From Yoonia sp. SS1-5 (GTDB lineage: Bacteria; Pseudomonadota; Alphaproteobacteria; Rhodobacterales; Rhodobacteraceae), in the NCBI RefSeq assembly GCF_038443705.2, contig NZ_CP151767.2, forward strand, positions 310,001 to 374,000: a stretch of DNA of 64,000 nucleotides, read 5' to 3'. Shown here piece after piece: positions 47,299-55,732 of the stretch. Each line of letters begins with the position of its first letter. The stretch's first letter is position 1. The notes beneath the pieces were generated by a model that saw only the letters and a program-made list of their open reading frames with translations, had not been told where the DNA came from and did not search any database. Position numbers and translations under genes: made by a program.

Positions 47299-49641
47299 GT
47301 GCCGACTGATCATGTGTTTGTGCCACCCCAAAAACCGCGGGATGTGCGCTTGCCAAAGACGATATGGCTTTGCGGGGCGGCGCTGGCTTGTTTTGGTGCT
47401 GCGACTGCCGTCTCGGGTATCGCGCAACGCGCGCTGTTGCTGGCGGGTGGTATCCTTGTGATGCTGTCGGCCTGGAACATTATCTGGTGGGCGTTACGAC
47501 GACAGGCCGCACGCGGCATTCTCGCCGAGACGCGCCGCTTGACGCAAGCCGACCCCGATCAGGTTTTTCTGACTGATGAGGCAGGCGAGATTATTCACGA
47601 AAATCCGGCAGCGATGGACCGCTTTGGCACGCGCACCGGGCAAGCGATGAGCGCCGTTCTGGGGACATTCATGGCCAGTCCCGAGGCGCTGCACAGGCGT
47701 ATGTTGGGACAGATCCGCAACGGCGCAGCCGTCAAAGAGGACATCGTCACGCGTGGTGGGCGGTTCCGCCTTTCAGTCTCGCAATTGGCGCCTGCCCATC
47801 TGCTCTGGCGGCTGGATGATTTGGGCGCGGCGGAAACACAGCCAGGCGGGTCCGATCAAAGCGGGCTGCCACAAATTGTCGCCGAACCAGATGGCCGGAT
47901 TGTTCACATCAACGCAGCCTGCCGGGCATTCCTCGGGCATAGCCCTGCCAGCCTTAGCGCATTATTCGAAAGCAGCAGCGTCCGGTCCGGGCAATCCTGC
48001 ATCGTCCAGGCGGCGGCGGGGCCGACCCGCGTGATCCTTGCCGAAATGCCGGGGCAAAGCCGGCGCCGAGAGATTTACCTGGTTGTTCTGGGGGATGTGG
48101 ATGCGCCGCGCACGGTTGGTGCGGGCTGGGATGCAATCGAGGATTTGCCGGTCCCATTGATGAAGATCGCGCCCAGCGGCGAGGTGATCGCCTCGAACCG
48201 GGAGGCGCGGCAATTGCTGAATATCAAGAATACGGATGGCAAGCGCATTGCAGACATGCTCGACGGTCTGGGTCGCCCGATCAATGACTGGCTTCGCGAA
48301 GCCGCAGAGGGGCGCGGCGGCCATGCGTCGCAATTTCTGCGCGGGCGCGGGCCCAATCAGGACACGTTCGTTCAGGTGACGCTCAACCTGTCCAGTGACG
48401 CATCCGAGGGGCATCTGATTGCGGTGCTGAATGATGTGACCGAACTCAAGACATTGGAAGCGCAGTTTGTTCAAAGCCAGAAAATGCAGGCGATCGGGCA
48501 ACTTGCAGGGGGCGTTGCACATGATTTCAACAATCTGCTGACGGCGATTTCGGGCCATTGTGACCTGCTTTTGCTGCGTCACGATGAGGGCGATCAGAAT
48601 TATGGTGATCTGATCCAGATACACCAGAATGCCAACCGGGCCGCGAGCCTTGTGGGCCAGTTGCTGGCTTTTTCCCGCAAGCAGAATTTGCAGCCCGAGA
48701 TTATTGATTTGCGGGACACCTTGTCGGACCTGACCCATCTGCTCAACCGGCTGGTGGGCGAGAAGGTCACCCTGTCGTTGAACCATGATCCGGCCCTGAT
48801 GCAGATCAAGGCGGACAAGCGGCAGCTGGAACAGGTTTTGATGAACCTTGTCGTCAACGCGCGCGATGCGATGCAGCGCGGTGGCGAGATCCGGATCGTG
48901 ACCGAGAATATGATCCTGAAATCGCAGATGGTGCGCGACCGGGCGACAATCCCGCCGGGTGAATATGTGGTCGTCAAGGTGATTGACGAGGGGCATGGCA
49001 TCACCCCGGATCGGTTGCCCAAGATTTTCGAACCCTTCTACACAACCAAACGCACGGGCGAGGGGACAGGTCTGGGCCTGTCGACGGCATACGGGATCGT
49101 CAAACAGACCGGCGGCTATATCTTTGCGGAAAGTGACGTTGGCAAAGGCACGCAGTTTTCCCTCTTGTTTCCAAGTTACGATCTGCCGGTCGCAGAACCG
49201 CTGGAGATCCAGGCCGCTGCTCCCGAACGCGCCAGCGAGAAGGTCGATGGGGTTGTTCTGTTGGTCGAGGATGAAGCACCGGTCCGGGCCTTTGCGTCCC
49301 GCGCGTTGCGTCTCCGAGGGTACACGGTTCTAGAGGCTGACTGCGCGGAAGCCGCACTTGATCTGCTTTCGGATGCGGACCTGAACGTGGATATCTTTGT
49401 GACCGACGTCATCATGCCGGGCATGGACGGGCCCACCTGGGTCCGGGTTGCGCTGGAAAAGCGGCCCGATACCAAGGTGGTGTTTGTGTCAGGCTATGCC
49501 GAAGACGCCTTTGGCGACGAAAAGAGCCGTATTCCCAATTCCGTCTTCCTGCCCAAACCATTTTCGCTAAGCGCGCTCACGCAAACGGTACAAACCCAGT
49601 TGGAGGATCATCGGCAACCTGTTCGGGCCACAGCGTCGTAA
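47299..49641 (+). CDS. cckA: Hybrid sensor histidine kinase CckA
   Basis: Top of the CckA-ChpT-CtrA phosphorelay controlling motility, gene transfer and cell-cycle functions in alphaproteobacteria. The 780-residue inner-membrane protein has two N-terminal segments (about 22-38 and 45-66), PAS-like regions to about 390, the HisKA site GGVAHDFNNLLTAI (His 408), an HATPase lobe (DEGHGITPDRLPKIFEPFYTTK, GEGTGLGLSTAYGIVKQTGG), and a C-terminal receiver with Asp 703 in VTDVIMPGMDGP and FLPKPF. GTG start after a GGGAGC-type site. A CtrA box precedes it. Confidence 0.93.
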   Translation: MPTDHVFVPPQKPRDVRLPKTIWLCGAALACFGAATAVSGIAQRALLLAGGILVMLSAWNIIWWALRRQAARGILAETRRLTQADPDQVFLTDEAGEIIHENPAAMDRFGTRTGQAMSAVLGTFMASPEALHRRMLGQIRNGAAVKEDIVTRGGRFRLSVSQLAPAHLLWRLDDLGAAETQPGGSDQSGLPQIVAEPDGRIVHINAACRAFLGHSPASLSALFESSSVRSGQSCIVQAAAGPTRVILAEMPGQSRRREIYLVVLGDVDAPRTVGAGWDAIEDLPVPLMKIAPSGEVIASNREARQLLNIKNTDGKRIADMLDGLGRPINDWLREAAEGRGGHASQFLRGRGPNQDTFVQVTLNLSSDASEGHLIAVLNDVTELKTLEAQFVQSQKMQAIGQLAGGVAHDFNNLLTAISGHCDLLLLRHDEGDQNYGDLIQIHQNANRAASLVGQLLAFSRKQNLQPEIIDLRDTLSDLTHLLNRLVGEKVTLSLNHDPALMQIKADKRQLEQVLMNLVVNARDAMQRGGEIRIVTENMILKSQMVRDRATIPPGEYVVVKVIDEGHGITPDRLPKIFEPFYTTKRTGEGTGLGLSTAYGIVKQTGGYIFAESDVGKGTQFSLLFPSYDLPVAEPLEIQAAAPERASEKVDGVVLLVEDEAPVRAFASRALRLRGYTVLEADCAEAALDLLSDADLNVDIFVTDVIMPGMDGPTWVRVALEKRPDTKVVFVSGYAEDAFGDEKSRIPNSVFLPKPFSLSALTQTVQTQLEDHRQPVRATAS

Positions 49642-49668
49642 GATGGATTTAAATCCATCCTACGATGT
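49636..49668 (-). repeat. Palindromic repeat, copy B
   Basis: The reverse strand begins GACATCGTAGGATGG and forms the stem GATGGATTT-AAATCCATC (49642-49659) with outer TCGTA/TACGA. Compared with copy A (41098-41130), GGTC/GACC has become GATT/AATC, a compensating change. It contains both the cckA stop (TAA) and the glk stop (TAG). Confidence 0.75.
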
Positions 49669-50631
49669 CAGCCCCTGTAGATGTGCTGCGGATCCTGTCA
49701 GCGCCGCGTAGTCATCCTCGATCACGTGGACGGCAAAATTGCTCATGAAACCGGCAAAACGCCCCTTGTCGCGGAAAGCGTCGCCAAACCCGAACCGGCC
49801 CAGATGCGGTGCGAAGGCGCGTGCGACACCACCTGCCAGATAAAGCCCGCCAAAAGGCAGCTGTATCAATGAGAGGTTCCCGCAGACCGTTCCCAGAATG
49901 CGGCTGAACATCTGCGCCGCTTCCGTTGCGCGTGTGTCGCTGCCATTTTGGCAAGCCTCCATGATGTCTTTTGCCGCACATTCGCGCGGATCATCCGCCT
50001 CTTGCCCCAGAAACGCATAGACCCTTTCCAGCCCCCGTCCTGAAAGGACATCCTCTACCGCCGGAAAGCCGTGCGCCGTGGATACAAACTGGCACAGACG
50101 CAGTTCACGTTCATCCCTGATCGGCAGATTGGCATGTCCACTTTCGGACGGGGTCACGATCCGCCCTTGGTCAAGGTCAAAAACCGGGGCTGCGTTGAAA
50201 CCGGTGCCGACACCGACAACAAGTTTGGCCGCGTTGGGATGCCCCAAGGGACCCTCTAGGATGGTGCGGATATTCGCGGGATCAAGGTGCCCCAGCGCAT
50301 GCCCCTGCGCTTGCAGGTCGTTGAGGATCGCAACCGTTTCCGCCCCGGTGGCCCGCCCGAGCGTGTCCTTGTCGATCGCCCAGTCGAGATTGGTCAATGA
50401 TGCCCGCCCATCCCGCACGGGGCCCGCAACGGCGACACAGGCCGCCCGTGGATCGACACCGCCTTCATCCTGGACAAAGCGGCGCAGGACCGTCTCTAGC
50501 CCCGGGTAATCGGAATTGCGATAGCGCCGAATGGTGCCATCGACAATCGTCAGCCCATCCGCAAGCGCGACCCGGGTATTTGTCCCGCCGATATCGGCGA
50601 CAAGCGAATAGACGTCTGTTGGATGCCCCAT
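49660..50631 (-). CDS. glk: Glucokinase
   Basis: Phosphorylates glucose at C6 with ATP. The 323-residue protein has the phosphate loop DIGGTNTRVALADG, the LTNLDWAIDKDTL substrate segment, KLVVGVGTGFNAA and LAGGVARAFAPHL, in the order of bacterial Glk (ROK-unlike, hexokinase fold). Its last codons (LTS and stop) lie in palindromic repeat copy B. It is read with the beta-glucosidase, 11 nt after it, so glucose released by glucosidases is phosphorylated by the same transcript. Confidence 0.93.
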   Translation of the reverse strand: MGHPTDVYSLVADIGGTNTRVALADGLTIVDGTIRRYRNSDYPGLETVLRRFVQDEGGVDPRAACVAVAGPVRDGRASLTNLDWAIDKDTLGRATGAETVAILNDLQAQGHALGHLDPANIRTILEGPLGHPNAAKLVVGVGTGFNAAPVFDLDQGRIVTPSESGHANLPIRDERELRLCQFVSTAHGFPAVEDVLSGRGLERVYAFLGQEADDPRECAAKDIMEACQNGSDTRATEAAQMFSRILGTVCGNLSLIQLPFGGLYLAGGVARAFAPHLGRFGFGDAFRDKGRFAGFMSNFAVHVIEDDYAALTGSAAHLQGLTS

Positions 50632-50642
50632 GCGTGATCTCC

Positions 50643-51965
50643 TTACCGCGCGATGGCGGTTTTCAGGGCATGATAGGATGCCTTGGGTGTGCGTTTGAGT
50701 GTCTCAAAATCGACATGCACGATGCCAAAGCGCTTTTCATAACCAAACGCCCATTCGTAATTGTCCAGCAAGGACCAGTAGAAAAAGCCTTTGACGTTGG
50801 CGCCGTCATCAATCGCTTTTTTGGCAGCCATGATATGATCGGACACAAATTGCACCCGTTCAGGATCATCGACCACGCCGTTTTCAATCTGATCTGCCCA
50901 TGCCATCCCGTTTTCGGTCACGTAAAGCGGCAGATCGCCCACATAGTCACGGGCCATCCGGGTCAGGAAATGATGCAAGCCTTCGGGGTAAATCTCCCAG
51001 CCCATTTGGGTGGTGGGCAGCTCTGTATCGACCGATCTGACCGCTGGCCAGACGGCACCCGCGTCCTGGGTCATCTTGTGGCGCGTGTAGTAATTGACGC
51101 CCAGCCAGTCGATAGGTTGACTGATCTGAGCCATGTCATCCTGCCACCCTCCGGGCATATGATCCCCAAATCCTGCAAGAACTTCAGCCGGATAGGTGCC
51201 TTTGTTCACAGCTTCAATGAACCAGCGATTGTAGATCGCATCCTGCAGATTGGCGGCATCCCGCGACGCGGCCGTGCTGTCAGCGGGGGCGCTATGTTCA
51301 AAATTCAAGACGATGCCGCAATTGTCGATCCCCGCACTGCGCAGTCGTGTCATCGCCTCGCCATGGGCCAGCATGATGTGATGCATGGCCCGCGCCGTTG
51401 CGCGCAGATCGCGCAAACCGGGGGCATGGTGCCCCAGGAAATGCGACAGGAAGGCCACGCACCAAGGCTCGTTGATAGTGGCAACTGCCGCCATCCGGTC
51501 GCCTATCCGTGCGGTGATCGCATCGGTGAAATCGCCAAAACACAGGGCTGTGTCACGGTTCGCCCAGCCGCCCTTGTCCGCCAGTGCCGATGGCAGTTCC
51601 CAATGATAGAGGGTCTGGAAGGGCTTTAACCCCCGTTCCAGAATGCCATCCACCAGCCTGTCGTAGAAATCCAAGCCTTCGGGATTGATGGTTTTGCCGT
51701 CCGGCATGACCCGCGCCCATGAGGTCGAGAACCGATAGGCATCAAAATTCCCGTCCTTGAGAAGATCAAGATCCTCGGCAAAACGATGGTAGTGGTCACA
51801 TGCCAAGGCGCCATCTTCCGCGCGGACAACATTGCCGGGGCCTGCGGCAAACGTATCCCAATGGGTTGGGCCCGCGCCGCCGAATTTATGACCTTCGATC
51901 TGATAGGCCGCAGTTGCCGCCCCAAAGACAAAATCATCAGGAAAATCAGTGCGCTTGAAGTCCAT
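50643..51965 (-). CDS. GH1 beta-glucosidase
   Basis: Hydrolyses beta-glucosides; a cytoplasmic GH1 TIM barrel of 440 residues. The acid/base Glu lies in ATINEPWCVAF and the nucleophile Glu in YVTENGMAW. FVFGAATAAYQIEGH is the usual N-terminal signature and FFYWSLLDNYEWAFGYEKRFGIVHVDFETL the usual end. The frame extends to 52007, but ATG 51965 after AAGGATAAAG is the family start. It sits between the LacI regulator and glk in one direction, so it is probably under that regulator. Confidence 0.94.
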   Translation of the reverse strand: MDFKRTDFPDDFVFGAATAAYQIEGHKFGGAGPTHWDTFAAGPGNVVRAEDGALACDHYHRFAEDLDLLKDGNFDAYRFSTSWARVMPDGKTINPEGLDFYDRLVDGILERGLKPFQTLYHWELPSALADKGGWANRDTALCFGDFTDAITARIGDRMAAVATINEPWCVAFLSHFLGHHAPGLRDLRATARAMHHIMLAHGEAMTRLRSAGIDNCGIVLNFEHSAPADSTAASRDAANLQDAIYNRWFIEAVNKGTYPAEVLAGFGDHMPGGWQDDMAQISQPIDWLGVNYYTRHKMTQDAGAVWPAVRSVDTELPTTQMGWEIYPEGLHHFLTRMARDYVGDLPLYVTENGMAWADQIENGVVDDPERVQFVSDHIMAAKKAIDDGANVKGFFYWSLLDNYEWAFGYEKRFGIVHVDFETLKRTPKASYHALKTAIAR

Positions 51966-51975
51966 CTTTATCCTT

Positions 51976-52998
51976 TCAGAGCCGCGGGCCGGTTGAACCG
52001 CCCACAATCAATTCGGCTTCCAGCAAAACGGTATTGGGGGCCTGTGACGGGTCAGTGATACTGCCAAGCAGCATTTCGGCCAACTCGCGACCAGCGTCGC
52101 GCACAGATGATCGGGTGGCCGTGAAAATCGGGGTGTCAGTGCCGTTTTGCAGATAAGACAGGACGTCATCATGGGTCACCACAGACACATCACGCCCAAG
52201 AACCAGCCCCATTTCTTCGATTGCCCGACGCGCACCCATGGCGCAAATCATTGAGGAGGCAACAATCGCAGACGGTGCATCGTTCTGGCGCAACATATCC
52301 TGCGTACTTTGATAGCCAAACAGCTCTGTCATTTCACCGGATCGCATCAGGGCCGGGTCAACCGCGATGCCCTTGGCTGCCAGTGCAGCCTCGTACCCGC
52401 CGCGACGCCGATAGGCGAAATCCATACCTTCCAGCCCATTGACCAGCCCAATGCGCTGATGTCCCAGATCAAGCAGGTATGCCGTCGCCGTCTCAAAAGC
52501 TGATTTGTTGTTCACATCCAGCCACGAATAGGGGGTTTTACAGCCAGATGCCCGCCCATGCACGGCAAAGGGCAGGCCCAGGTCATGCAGCAAGGCGATC
52601 CGCGGGTCGTTCATGCGCGGGCCATGCACAACCACCCCGTCCACGGCGCGCCGCGCCGCCAGGCCGCGGTAAATCTGTTCCTCTTCGGCATCATCGACGA
52701 TGGTAAGGATCATTTCATAGCCGTGGCGTGCATAGGTCTCGCCGGCGCCCGCGATAAAATCGCCAAAAATCGGGTTCACCATCTCATGTCTGGTCGAGAC
52801 GGGAATCACGTGACCGATGGCCAATGCCTTGCCCGTTGCCAGCCCCTTGGCGCGGGTGCTGGGACGGTAGTTGAACCGTTTTGCAGCCTGTTCCACCCGC
52901 TTGCGGGTTTCGGCGCTCACCTCTGGATAGCCGTTCAGCGCCCGGCTGACGGTTGTCTGGCTAAGCCCCAGATTTTGCGAGAGTTCTTTCAGGTTCAT
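51976..52998 (-). CDS. aglR: LacI-family regulator of the agl genes (AglR-like)
   Basis: A 340-residue repressor: helix-turn-helix and hinge at the N terminus (MNLKELSQNLGLSQTTVSRALNGYPEVS, RFNYRPSTRAKGLATGK), then a periplasmic-binding-protein-like sensor domain (PYSWLDVNNKSAFETATAYLLDLGHQRIGLVN). It is divergent from aglE and upstream of the beta-glucosidase and glk. The 255-bp shared region has two CG-centred palindromes. Inducer is probably an alpha-glucoside or glucose; this is an inference. The symbol follows the locus arrangement known from Sinorhizobium. Confidence 0.85.
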   Translation of the reverse strand: MNLKELSQNLGLSQTTVSRALNGYPEVSAETRKRVEQAAKRFNYRPSTRAKGLATGKALAIGHVIPVSTRHEMVNPIFGDFIAGAGETYARHGYEMILTIVDDAEEEQIYRGLAARRAVDGVVVHGPRMNDPRIALLHDLGLPFAVHGRASGCKTPYSWLDVNNKSAFETATAYLLDLGHQRIGLVNGLEGMDFAYRRRGGYEAALAAKGIAVDPALMRSGEMTELFGYQSTQDMLRQNDAPSAIVASSMICAMGARRAIEEMGLVLGRDVSVVTHDDVLSYLQNGTDTPIFTATRSSVRDAGRELAEMLLGSITDPSQAPNTVLLEAELIVGGSTGPRL

Positions 52999-53051
52999 CG
53001 GTTCTTTATCTGGCTTAAAAAACCGCCAATTCGGTTCTTTTTTGTATACGT

Positions 53052-53059
53052 AAACGTTT
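53052..53059. promoter_or_regulatory. Candidate LacI-type half-strength operator near aglR
   Basis: AAACGTTT with partly matching flanks (GTAAACGTTTCA), CG-centred, 54 bp before the aglR start. It could serve autoregulation. Confidence 0.35.
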
Positions 53060-53113
53060 CAGTAGCGGTCGTTTGCATAAATTCCAAGTCCTTTTTGTGG
53101 CAAGTTTGTCCGG

Positions 53114-53142
53114 TTGACACGCGCGCCGACATGGATGAGTGT
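53114..53142 (+). promoter_or_regulatory. Candidate promoter of the agl operon
   Basis: TTGACA (53114-53119) is a perfect -35 element; 17 nt on, the -10 is poor (GAGTGT). The palindrome at 53150-53163 lies where a repressor would block the start. The -10 is uncertain. Confidence 0.4.
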
Positions 53143-53149
53143 AGGACAT

Positions 53150-53163
53150 CCAAAGCGCTTTGG
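53150..53163. promoter_or_regulatory. Candidate agl operator (LacI-type)
   Basis: CCAAAGCGCTTTGG is a perfect 14-bp palindrome with the CG centre of LacI-family operators. It is just downstream of the -35 element, in the aglR-aglE intergenic region. The site for AglR is an inference from position. Confidence 0.6.
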
Positions 53164-53194
53164 CTACGATTCCAAATCGCAAGGAACAACCAAA

Positions 53195-53236
53195 GCACGT
53201 GATCGTGCAGAGATGAAAGATGCGCGCAGAGCGCGC
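53195..53236 (+). promoter_or_regulatory. Two leader hairpins before aglE
   Basis: GCACG-TGAT-CGTGC (53195-53208) and GCGCGC-AGA-GCGCGC (53222-53236) stand in line just before the aglE ribosome site GGGAGGAT. A 14-codon frame (53213-53257) passes through the second and overlaps the aglE ATG. They may stabilise or tune the leader. Confidence 0.35.
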
Positions 53237-53253
53237 GATTGGGAGGATATTCA

Positions 53254-54612
53254 ATGAAGACGAAACTGTATGCCGGTGCGGCAACGGTTGCCCTGATTGC
53301 AGGTGCAGCAAACGCAGATGGTCATCTGGCCTTTACGCCGGGCGAGGGCGATTTCAGCTGGGACAGCTATAGTGAATGGGCCGCAAAGGCGCCTGATCTG
53401 AGCGGTCAGACCGTGACGGTCTTTGGCCCATGGCTTGCCCCGGAAGATGATATTTTCCGCTCTGCCATCGCCTATTTCACCGATGCCACGGGTGCGACCG
53501 TCACCTATACAGGTTCGGACGGGTTCGAGCAGCAGATCGTGATTGATGCCGAAGCAGGCTCGCCACCAAACATTGCTGTCTTCCCACAACCGGGCCTTGC
53601 AGCTGATCTGGCCTCTCGCGGTTTGCTGGCGCCTTTGGGCGACGACATGGCCGGTTGGGTTTCGGAAAACTATGCCGCCGGCCCATCATGGGTTGATCTG
53701 GGCACATATGCCGATGCGTCTGGTGATGATCAGTTCTACGGCTTCTTCTACAACGTGAACGTCAAGTCCCTGGTCTGGTACAGCCCGGAGAATTTCGAAG
53801 ATGCGGGCTATGACGTGCCTGAAACAATGGAAGATTTGATCGCGCTGTCCGAACAGATCATTGCCGATGGCGAAACACCGTGGTGCATCGGTCTGGGATC
53901 AGGTCCTGCAACAGGTTGGCCCGCAACTGACTGGGTCGAGGACATCATGCTGCGTACCCAGGCGCCCGAAGTCTACGACCAGTGGGTCGCCAATGAAATT
54001 CCGTTCAACGACCCGAAAGTGATCGAGGCGATCGACACATTTGGGTTGTTCGCACGCAATGACGACATGGTTGCAGGCGGCTCAGCTGCGGTGGGTTCAA
54101 CAGATTTCCGCGACAGCCCAACCGGCCTGTTCTCATCCCCGCCGCAATGCTACATGCACCGTCAGGCATCCTTTGCCACTGCGTTCTTCCCTGAAGATGT
54201 CGTACCGGGCGAAGACGCTGATTTCTTCTACTTCCCTGCTTTTGAAGAGAAGGATCTGGGTAACCCGGTTCTGGGTGGTGGGACATTGATGGCCGTGACC
54301 GAAGCGTCAGACGCCACAACAGCGTTCATCGAATTCCTCAAGCAGCCAATCGCGCATGAGGTGATGATGGCGCAGACGGGTTTCCTGACGCCGCATTCCG
54401 GCGTGAACCTTGATGCCTACAAGGATGCGATCCTGCGGGGGCAGGGTGAGATTCTGCTGAATGCGACGACCTTCCGCTTTGACGCATCCGACCTGATGCC
54501 GGGCGCTGTTGGACAGGGGTCGTTCTGGACCGGTATGGTTGACTATGTTGGCGGGACATCTGCCGAAGAGGTCACCGCAGCGATCCAGTCCAGCTGGGAC
54601 GCAGCCAAGTAA
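53254..54612 (+). CDS. aglE: Alpha-glucoside ABC transporter substrate-binding protein
   Basis: The periplasmic receptor of the AglEFGK importer. The 452-residue protein has a signal peptide (MKTKLYAGAATVALIAGAANA) and a type 1 sugar-binding fold: TVTVFGPWLAPEDDIFRSAIAYF, GSPPNIAVFPQPGLAADLASRGLL, FYGFFYNVNVKSLVWYSPENFEDAG and GNPVLGGGTLMAVTE. It lies just behind the LacI-type operator with GGGAGGAT before the ATG. A hairpin follows its stop, as often seen after binding-protein genes needing extra expression. Sugar specificity comes only from the operon (alpha-glucosidase). Confidence 0.92.
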   Translation: MKTKLYAGAATVALIAGAANADGHLAFTPGEGDFSWDSYSEWAAKAPDLSGQTVTVFGPWLAPEDDIFRSAIAYFTDATGATVTYTGSDGFEQQIVIDAEAGSPPNIAVFPQPGLAADLASRGLLAPLGDDMAGWVSENYAAGPSWVDLGTYADASGDDQFYGFFYNVNVKSLVWYSPENFEDAGYDVPETMEDLIALSEQIIADGETPWCIGLGSGPATGWPATDWVEDIMLRTQAPEVYDQWVANEIPFNDPKVIEAIDTFGLFARNDDMVAGGSAAVGSTDFRDSPTGLFSSPPQCYMHRQASFATAFFPEDVVPGEDADFFYFPAFEEKDLGNPVLGGGTLMAVTEASDATTAFIEFLKQPIAHEVMMAQTGFLTPHSGVNLDAYKDAILRGQGEILLNATTFRFDASDLMPGAVGQGSFWTGMVDYVGGTSAEEVTAAIQSSWDAAK

Positions 54613-54643
54613 GCGCACCTGCCATTGTGCAAACATGACAAAC

Positions 54644-54667
54644 GTTCGGACGGGGAACCGTCCGAAC
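54644..54667 (+). repeat. Intercistronic hairpin between aglE and aglF
   Basis: GTTCGGACGG-GGAA-CCGTCCGAAC, a perfect 10-bp stem with a 4-nt loop. There is no T run. It lies 31 nt after aglE and is likely to protect the aglE message from 3' decay, raising its level over the permease genes. Confidence 0.75.
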
Positions 54668-54724
54668 ATCCTGGCGGCCAGAGGAGAGGCCGCAAGCGGT
54701 AGATAGCGACGGGGGGAGCGAGCC

Positions 54725-55732
54725 ATGCATCCAGCACTGCAAGGTTTAATGACGATCATTATCGGCGTGGGTGGCTGTGTCGGCTACTTTTATTCCGCGA
54801 ACTTGTTTCTTGATAAGGTATTGTTCAAGCCTGAGGGCCCAAATGCCGGGCGCAATATCAACCGGGCCAATATGATCCGGCCATGGCTGTTCCTGCTGCC
54901 GGCGATCATCGCGCTGGGTCTCTACCTCGCTTATCCCGTCATTGCCACATTGCGCCTTAGCTTTCTGGAACGTCTGCCGGGGAACGAGTTCGCCTTTGTC
55001 GGTTTCGAGAATTATAGCAAGATGTTCGCCGAGCCGAAATTCATCGAGGCGATGAAAAACAATATCCTCTGGCTGATCATCGTGCCCGCTGCCGCAACCG
55101 GCTTTGGGTTGCTGGCCGCGCAGCTGACCGACCGGCTTAGCTGGGGGAATATCGCAAAATCCATCGTCTTCATGCCGATGGCGATCTCCTTTGTCGGTGC
55201 GGCCGTGATCTTCAAGCTGGTTTACGAGGCCCGGCCCGAAGATGTGGCCCAGATCGGCATTCTGAACCATCTCTATCTGCTCTTTGGTGGGGCCGAACCG
55301 CAGCAATGGCTGCAAATCCCATTCTGGAACAGCCTGTTTCTGATGGTTGTGCTGATCTGGATCCAGACCGGTTTTGCGATGGTGATCCTGTCTGCGGCCT
55401 TGCGGGGCATTCCCGAAGAAACCGTTGAGGCCGCGATCATCGACGGGGCGAACCCGTTTCAGATTTTCTTCAAGATCAAGATACCCCAGATCATGTCAAC
55501 AATCGTGGTGGTCTGGACCACGATCACAATTGCCACGCTCAAGGTTTTCGACATCGTGTTCGCGATGACAAACGGGCAGTGGGAAACGCAGGTTCTGGCC
55601 AATTACATGTATGACAAGTTGTTCCGCGCCAATGACTGGGGCATGGGATCGGCTGCGGCCATGATTATCATGCTGATGGTCACGCCGATCCTTGTCTGGA
55701 ACGTCTACAATGCCCGCAAGGAGATGCGCTGA
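54725..55732 (+). CDS. aglF: Alpha-glucoside ABC transporter permease AglF
   Basis: A 335-residue inner-membrane MalF-type permease with about seven or eight hydrophobic segments; the first (LMTIIIGVGGCVGYFYSANLFL) is an extra N-terminal helix usual in AglF. The ATPase-contact EAA loop reads EETVEAAIIDGANPFQIFFKIKIPQ. ENNILWLIIVP and FVGFENYSKMF patterns are typical. The stop TGA overlaps the ATG of aglG (TGATG), so translation is coupled. Confidence 0.92.
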   Translation: MHPALQGLMTIIIGVGGCVGYFYSANLFLDKVLFKPEGPNAGRNINRANMIRPWLFLLPAIIALGLYLAYPVIATLRLSFLERLPGNEFAFVGFENYSKMFAEPKFIEAMKNNILWLIIVPAAATGFGLLAAQLTDRLSWGNIAKSIVFMPMAISFVGAAVIFKLVYEARPEDVAQIGILNHLYLLFGGAEPQQWLQIPFWNSLFLMVVLIWIQTGFAMVILSAALRGIPEETVEAAIIDGANPFQIFFKIKIPQIMSTIVVVWTTITIATLKVFDIVFAMTNGQWETQVLANYMYDKLFRANDWGMGSAAAMIIMLMVTPILVWNVYNARKEMR

